Of a stretch of DNA of 5,139 nt, positions 1-5,139 are shown in pieces. The notes below the pieces were generated by a model. The model searched no databases. It had not been told where the DNA came from and saw nothing but the letters and a program-made list of their open reading frames with translations. A program made the position numbers and the translations under genes. The stretch is from positions 1 to 5,139 of the forward strand of contig JAHEZR010000084.1 in the NCBI GenBank assembly GCA_023251005.1, written 5' to 3'. Numbering within the stretch: position 1 is the stretch's first letter; every line of letters starts with the position of its first letter. The DNA is from Ignavibacteriota bacterium. GTDB lineage: Bacteria > Bacteroidota > UBA10030 > JAHEZR01.

Positions 1-1
1 G

Positions 2-943
2 CACGGTGTAGAGTTCCTTCTGAAGAACTGCCGCAACAGTAATGGCCATTTTTATTTTCATCTCACGCAGGAGGGAAAGGACATCGACGGACCCATCAGC
101 ATCTACTCGGATTTCTTCGCTGTCTACGGACTTGCGGAATACTTCAGAGCAAGTGGAGACTCCCGGGCAATTGATGTCGCCGAGAAAACATACTGGAGTG
201 TCATCAAACGAATCCGAGATCCGAACTATGGAAATTTTTACCCCTTCCCGAGCTCTCGGCACGTTCAGCGTCACACAGTCTCGATGATCCTCTTAGAAAC
301 GACACAGGAGCTCGATTCGATCGCTCCCGATCCTCGCTTTAAGGCGATTATCGAGGAATGTCTTGACCGCGTCCTTTACAAGCATGCGGTCACGGAGGAG
401 CGAGCACTTCTTGAGAATCTTTCGAGTGACTGGAGGCGGATGGATTCGATGGAAGGAAGACTAATCAATCCGGGTCATGCAATCGAATCGATGTGGTTTG
501 TTCTTCATCAAGTCCGCAGGCGAAACGACAGGAAGATGATTGAGCGAGCTGCCGACATCATCGAATGGTCACTGGAGAGAGGATGGGATAAAGATCATGG
601 CGGGATTCTTTATCTTGTTGATGTCGAGGGTAAACCCCTCGAACAACTGGAGTGGTTCATGAAACTTTGGTGGCCGCACACTGAAGCCCTCTACGCCACG
701 CTTCTTGCATACCATTTAACGGGAAGACAAAGCATGGAAGGCTGGTTTGAGATGATCCACGAGTACTCGTGGTCTCACTTTCATGATAAGGAATTCGGAG
801 AATGGTACGGCTATCTCGATCAACAGGGAAACGTTGTTAATCGTGCTAAAGGTACAGTCTGGAAATCCTGCTTCCATTTGCCTCGTGCCCTGCTTCTCTG
901 CACCAAGCTCCTAGAACGATTGACTTCAATAGATTCGACCTAA
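2..943 (+). CDS. AGE family sugar 2-epimerase (N-acylglucosamine 2-epimerase-like), 5' end missing
   Basis: The frame is open from the first full codon at position 2 to TAA at 941-943, giving 313 residues. Family members are usually about 390-420 residues, so roughly 80 N-terminal residues lie outside the window. Members are cytoplasmic (alpha/alpha)6-barrel enzymes that interconvert sugar C2 epimers such as GlcNAc and ManNAc, or isomerise related sugars. Visible family motifs (partial numbering) are SDFFAVYGLAEY near 36-47, NPGHAIESMWF with His159, WWPHTEALYA with His226, FGEWYGYLD near 265-273, and KSCFHLPRAL with Cys290 and His292. His159 and His292 are 133 residues apart, the same spacing I recall for the catalytic pair His239/His372 of the Anabaena enzyme, so the active site appears intact. 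The C-terminus is complete. Substrate cannot be settled: cellobiose 2-epimerases and YihS-type isomerases share the fold, although the CFH motif favours the AGE/RnBP branch. The neighbours give no pathway clue. Confidence 0.9.
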   Translation, partial: HGVEFLLKNCRNSNGHFYFHLTQEGKDIDGPISIYSDFFAVYGLAEYFRASGDSRAIDVAEKTYWSVIKRIRDPNYGNFYPFPSSRHVQRHTVSMILLETTQELDSIAPDPRFKAIIEECLDRVLYKHAVTEERALLENLSSDWRRMDSMEGRLINPGHAIESMWFVLHQVRRRNDRKMIERAADIIEWSLERGWDKDHGGILYLVDVEGKPLEQLEWFMKLWWPHTEALYATLLAYHLTGRQSMEGWFEMIHEYSWSHFHDKEFGEWYGYLDQQGNVVNRAKGTVWKSCFHLPRALLLCTKLLERLTSIDST

Positions 944-954
944 TGACTGAGATG

Positions 955-986
955 TTTGCATGTTTTAAAAAATCTTGCTACGTTTG
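955..986 (+). promoter_or_regulatory. Candidate Bacteroidota-type promoter for rodZ-ligA
   Basis: TTTG at 955-958 is followed after 20 nt by TACGTTTG at 979-986. This is an exact fit to the -33/-7 consensus described for the Bacteroidota primary sigma factor (TTTG, 19-21 nt, TAnnTTTG). The spacer contains an A/T-rich run (TTTTAAAAAAT). As a sigma70 site it would read TTGCAT-17-TACGTT, which is poor at the -10. The site starts 11 bp after the epimerase stop. Transcription would begin near 991-993, leaving a leader of about 100 nt before the rodZ ATG. The match is seen directly; its activity is inferred. Confidence 0.5.
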
Positions 987-1031
987 AGGCGAGTGAAATA
1001 ACTTCCCCGCCGTACATCATTCGAACGACGC

Positions 1032-1064
1032 GAAAAGGGAATGGATGCTGTCTGTTCCCTTTTC
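1032..1064 (+). promoter_or_regulatory. Inverted repeat / RNA hairpin in the rodZ leader
   Basis: GAAAAGGGAA at 1032-1041 and TTCCCTTTTC at 1055-1064 are perfect 10-bp inverted complements. As RNA, the 13-nt interior can pair further (U1042-G1054, G1043-U1053, G1044-C1052, A1045-U1051, U1046-G1050), so the hairpin could reach about 15 pairs around a three-base loop. It lies 27 nt upstream of the chosen rodZ ATG. There is no uridine run after the 3' arm, so a standard intrinsic terminator for the upstream epimerase gene is not well supported. The 5' arm contains the only purine-rich SD-like stretch of the region (AAAAGGGA, 1033-1040), so folding would hide it. A leader control element is the reading I prefer, but the role is inferred. 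Confidence 0.45.
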
Positions 1065-1095
1065 CATCCCCGCTGCAGCATTGGTGCGAACATGA
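1045..1095 (+). CDS. Possible 16-codon leader ORF overlapping the rodZ start
   Basis: ATG at 1045 opens a 16-codon frame (MLSVPFSIPAAALVRT) that ends at TGA 1093-1095. The stop overlaps the rodZ ATG (1092-1094) as ATGA, the arrangement typical of translational coupling. The SD-like AAGGG at 1035-1039 is 5 nt upstream of this ATG, a workable spacing, while rodZ itself has no recognisable SD before 1092. Start codon and ribosome site both lie inside the hairpin at 1032-1064. No homology is recognised and the peptide is mildly hydrophobic with one Arg. An ORF this short can occur by chance, so I list it as a candidate and not as an established gene. Confidence 0.25.
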   Translation: MLSVPFSIPAAALVRT

Positions 1096-1970
1096 AAGAG
1101 TTTGCAGACGAGCTGCGAGCTTCCCGCGAGGCCAAGCACATCTCCCTCGCTGACATTGCTTCTGCAACGAAGATTCAACTGAAGTATCTTCGCGCGATGG
1201 AAGAAGGAGAGTTCTCCTTTCTACCCCCGCCCTATGCCCGCGCGTTCATCCGAGATTACGCAAAGGCACTCGATCTGGATCAGGACGTAACACTCCAGCG
1301 TTACGACGCCGCACTCGCAGCGGCAGCACAAGTCACAGAATCACGACAACCTGAACGAAAGACTACGCAGAGTGCACCACCTCGGGCAGAGATTCCCGCC
1401 GAAATGGACTTGCGGTCCCGCAGGGAAGAGGAAGCCCCTCCACCACCAAGGGGCATTCTCCGCTCGCTCTGGCTTTCATTTCGTGCCCTTTGGATAAAAC
1501 AAGTCGAAAGAAAGAAATTCCTCCCCGTCGCTGCAGTCATCATTGTTGTTGCAATAGTAATTCTCGTGTCGAATATGACGAAGAATTCTGAGAAGGATTC
1601 TACGCGCGAGATTCCGTTTGAACAGGTCATCAAAGAGAAGGAGCGCGCGAGCAACTCTTCTCAATATAGTTTAAAATCGGGAGTTGAAACGTCTGCCAGT
1701 CCCGGGGATTCCACGGACAGCCTCGTCCTTGAAGGCAGAACGACACAGGAAGTCTGGATGCGGCTCCTTATCGACGATGGCTCGCCGAAAGAGTATATTT
1801 TCCCTCCGAGGGCAATTCGTAGCTGGAAAGCACGTGACAAATTCGCCGTCACGCTCGGAAATGCCGGAGCGATAACTTTCAAACTCAATGGAAAGGATAT
1901 TGGGACGCTGGGAAAACCCGGCGCGGTCACCCGCAATACCGTCATCACGCGCGACCGTGTTCAAAAGTAA
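1092..1970 (+). CDS. rodZ: RodZ-like protein: cytoplasmic HTH, one membrane helix, DUF4115-type C-terminal domain
   Basis: This 292-residue protein has the RodZ layout. Residues about 3-62 form an Xre-like HTH_25 domain (MKEFADELRASREAKHISL; ATKIQLKYLRAMEEGEF; PYARAFIRDYAKAL), which in RodZ binds MreB filaments on the cytoplasmic side of the membrane. A charged, Pro-rich linker with basic residues at 131-142 precedes one hydrophobic helix at about 143-161 (FLPVAAVIIVVAIVILVS), giving an N-in, C-out topology. After a polar spacer, residues about 211-282 match the DUF4115 type, with VWMRLLIDDG, VTLGNAGAITFKLNGK and GTLGKPG. RodZ proteins help the MreB/elongasome system set cell shape. The start at 1092 is chosen because family members begin just before the ELR motif; an in-frame ATG at 1041 would add 17 residues and lies inside a hairpin. 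No mreB gene is visible here, so a role as an envelope-associated regulator other than RodZ remains possible. It is followed 18 nt later by ligA. Confidence 0.85.
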   Translation: MKEFADELRASREAKHISLADIASATKIQLKYLRAMEEGEFSFLPPPYARAFIRDYAKALDLDQDVTLQRYDAALAAAAQVTESRQPERKTTQSAPPRAEIPAEMDLRSRREEEAPPPPRGILRSLWLSFRALWIKQVERKKFLPVAAVIIVVAIVILVSNMTKNSEKDSTREIPFEQVIKEKERASNSSQYSLKSGVETSASPGDSTDSLVLEGRTTQEVWMRLLIDDGSPKEYIFPPRAIRSWKARDKFAVTLGNAGAITFKLNGKDIGTLGKPGAVTRNTVITRDRVQK

Positions 1971-4043
<2,073 letters not shown>

Positions 4044-4107
4044 CAGAAAACTTTATCATTATAAGACGGCCAGCCCCGACCTGATTGGGACAAGCCGATA
4101 GGATTGA

Positions 4108-4647
4108 ATGTTCAACACCGTTCGAAAGAAACTCGGTTTTCTCTACACAAAGATCTACTTCAAGCATGAACGAGACGCAATCACAGATTTTACACGGGCA
4201 ATATCGAATGCACGTGTTGCGCTTGTTCTCCTCCCAAATGATCAGCGAGAATTTCAATTCGCACGATCGATTGTTCCGTCTCTCCAGAAAAAATTCAAAG
4301 GGAATCGCCTGACAGTCGTTGTTCCAGAACAAGTGAAGGACCCGATGCGCGATGTCTACCTCTGCGAGATTATCCGAGTTCACGAACATGATCTCAATCC
4401 CCTCTTTCTCCCAAAGGAAAATCTCCGCCGGCGCATCCGAGAGAAGAATTATGACGTCGCCGTTGATCTCAATATCCAATTACATCTTCCATCCGCGTTC
4501 CTTTGCAAAGAGTCACGCTCGAAGGTTCGCATTGGAATCATCAAGCAGCATGCAGACACATTCTATAACTTCCAGTTGAGGACAGACACCACGGGCAGTG
4601 CGAAGATCATCTACGATCACCTATTCAATTGTTTAGCGATGTTTTAA
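4108..4647 (+). CDS. Short GT9-like protein (N-terminal glycosyltransferase half only)
   Basis: A 179-residue soluble protein whose pattern resembles the N-terminal Rossmann half of GT9 (ADP-heptose:LPS heptosyltransferase-like) enzymes. A basic N-terminus (1-30) precedes strand ARVALVLLP (35-43), helix FQFARSIVPSLQKKF (49-63), strand RLTVVVPEQ (67-75), strand EIIRVHEHD (87-95), helix 102-113, then YDVAVDLNIQLHLPSAFLC (115-133) and SKVRIGI (138-144), which parallel the YDLVIDLQG...SALLA and RRIGF motifs of the family. GT9 enzymes are usually about 320-380 residues with a C-terminal nucleotide-sugar-binding half. Here the frame stops near the interdomain boundary, and the next gene starts 13 nt later, so no decayed second half follows. 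The usual GT9 N-terminal glycine-aspartate (IGD) loop reads PNDQREFQ, so acceptor and catalytic features are altered. ATG 4108 is preceded by AGGA at 4100-4103. Activity as a transferase is doubtful; an adaptor, regulatory or orphan-domain role is possible. The family assignment rests on pattern recognition alone. Confidence 0.6.
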   Translation: MFNTVRKKLGFLYTKIYFKHERDAITDFTRAISNARVALVLLPNDQREFQFARSIVPSLQKKFKGNRLTVVVPEQVKDPMRDVYLCEIIRVHEHDLNPLFLPKENLRRRIREKNYDVAVDLNIQLHLPSAFLCKESRSKVRIGIIKQHADTFYNFQLRTDTTGSAKIIYDHLFNCLAMF

Positions 4648-4660
4648 ACATGGAGGGTTT

Positions 4661-4996
4661 ATGAATTTCGAGGTACAGAAGAACGGCACCGCGACGGTCT
4701 TCAAATTGAAAGAGCGGCAGCTGACTTCCTCCATCTCCGCCGAGCTCAAAGGTGAATTCCTCATCCTCTGCCGTCCAAAACTCCAGAGCCTCGTCATTGA
4801 TTTATCGGAGGTTGACTTCTGCGACAGCAGCGGATTGAGTGCCCTACTCATCGCCGAGCGGCGGATGCGGGACAACGATGGCGTCGTCAAGCTGGTGGGA
4901 CTCCGCAAGAAAGTCCTCAACCTCATCAAGATCTCCCAACTGGACCGCGTCTTCGAAATTCACCCGACAGTCTCTGAGGCATTGAAGGCTCCGTAG
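4661..4996 (+). CDS. STAS-domain anti-sigma-factor antagonist-like protein
   Basis: A 111-residue protein formed by one STAS domain, the usual size of SpoIIAA/RsbV-type antagonists. The core reads LVIDLSEVDFCDSSGLSALL (44-63). Asp55-Ser56 sits where these proteins carry the serine phosphorylated by an anti-sigma or partner-switch kinase, so switching by phosphorylation is plausible. The later KLVGLRKKVLNLIKISQLDRVFEIHPTVSEAL (77-108) is the usual STAS C-terminal strand and helix pattern. ATG 4661 has a strong SD, GGAGG at 4652-4656, four bases upstream. The gene begins 13 nt after the GT9-like ORF and ends 49 nt before a symporter gene. No cognate kinase, phosphatase or sigma factor lies in the window, so the partner is unknown. 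Family assignment is strong, pathway is not. Confidence 0.92.
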   Translation: MNFEVQKNGTATVFKLKERQLTSSISAELKGEFLILCRPKLQSLVIDLSEVDFCDSSGLSALLIAERRMRDNDGVVKLVGLRKKVLNLIKISQLDRVFEIHPTVSEALKAP

Positions 4997-5012
4997 CGAA
5001 CTCCGCCCCTCC

Positions 5013-5026
5013 TGGCCTAAGGGCCA
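5013..5026 (+). repeat. Small perfect hairpin between the STAS and symporter genes
   Basis: TGGCC at 5013-5017 and GGCCA at 5022-5026 form a 5-bp stem around a TAAG loop in a GC-rich 49-nt gap. There is no T-run after it, so it is unlikely to terminate transcription. It ends 6 nt before the symporter ribosome-binding site (AAAGGAG, 5033-5039). It could be a minor RNA processing or stability element, or chance. Confidence 0.25.
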
Positions 5027-5045
5027 CGCCCGAAAGGAGCCTTCA

Positions 5046-5139
5046 TTGGGATTCACCTCCCTCGACTATCTCATCGTTGTCCTCTATCTCCTGGGCATCG
5101 CGATCTTCGGAGTCCTCACTGGCGGCAAGCGTCGAACGA
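5046..5139 (+). CDS. Sodium:solute symporter (SSS/SLC5) family transporter, N-terminal fragment
   Basis: Thirty-one codons are visible before the window ends. The sequence (M)GFTSLDYLIVVLYLLGIAIFGVLTGGKRR is the typical N-terminus of SSS transporters: a short lead ending in LDY, a first hydrophobic helix of about 20 residues (8-26), then a glycine and basic turn. These inner-membrane proteins couple sodium influx to uptake of sugars, amino acids, sialic acids, vitamins or similar solutes; the substrate cannot be told from this piece. The start is TTG at 5046, chosen because a near-perfect SD, AAAGGAG at 5033-5039, lies 6 nt upstream and no ATG or GTG is suitably placed. It follows the STAS gene by 49 nt on the same strand, consistent with one transcript. 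Confidence 0.75.
   Translation, partial: MGFTSLDYLIVVLYLLGIAIFGVLTGGKRRT

Noticed and set aside
42..287. An 81-codon + strand ORF inside the epimerase.
   Set aside because: It is an out-of-frame shadow: the epimerase frame through the same bases carries conserved AGE motifs, while this one is Ser/Thr/Arg-rich low-complexity sequence.
1041..1091. In-frame upstream ATG for rodZ adding 17 residues.
   Set aside because: The extra residues precede the usual family start, the purine-rich stretch abuts the ATG with almost no spacing, and the ATG lies in a strong hairpin. It remains the main alternative start.
940..1167. Short ORFs on both strands across the epimerase-rodZ gap.
   Set aside because: They run over the end of one gene, the candidate promoter and the rodZ HTH codons, with no motifs and no ribosome site. 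Only the ATGA-overlapping mini-ORF had any extra support.
4067..4097. Possible bipartite stem (CGGC/GCCG outside CCC/GGG) before the GT9-like gene.
   Set aside because: The arms are only 3-4 bp with large internal loops, too weak to call a riboswitch or terminator.

Overview
This window looks like a chromosomal stretch from a bacterium, most likely a lineage of the Bacteroidota/Ignavibacteriota/Chlorobiota (FCB) group. The main sequence clue is a promoter-like site before the second gene (TTTG, 20-nt spacer, TACGTTTG) that matches the Bacteroidota-type consensus TTTG-N19-21-TAnnTTTG. Weak or absent Shine-Dalgarno (SD) sequences before some genes agree with this. The placement is an inference; no rRNA or tRNA is present to test it. 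All genes read on the + strand and are tightly spaced, and no mobile element, CRISPR array or RNA gene was seen.

Layout. Positions 2-943 hold the C-terminal four fifths of an N-acylglucosamine 2-epimerase (AGE) family sugar epimerase, cut by the window edge. Positions 944-1091 form a 148-bp intergenic region with a candidate promoter, a long hairpin and a possible 16-codon leader ORF whose stop overlaps the next start. Positions 1092-1970 encode a RodZ-like membrane protein (cytoplasmic helix-turn-helix, one membrane helix, extracytoplasmic DUF4115-type domain). Eighteen bases later lies a complete NAD-dependent DNA ligase, ligA (1989-4025), starting at GTG.

After an 82-bp AT-rich gap comes a 179-residue protein that resembles only the N-terminal half of a GT9 (heptosyltransferase-like) glycosyltransferase (4108-4647). 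Thirteen bases on is a single-domain STAS protein of the anti-sigma-factor-antagonist type (4661-4996), then the first 31 codons of a sodium:solute symporter (SSS) family transporter (from a TTG at 5046).

How the genes fit together: rodZ and ligA probably share a transcript from the promoter near 955-986. The half-GT9, STAS and symporter genes look like a second co-directional cluster. Most of the window is ordinary core and transport genes. The parts that deserve a second look are the structured rodZ leader with its overlapping mini-ORF, the half-length GT9-like protein, and the STAS-symporter pairing.
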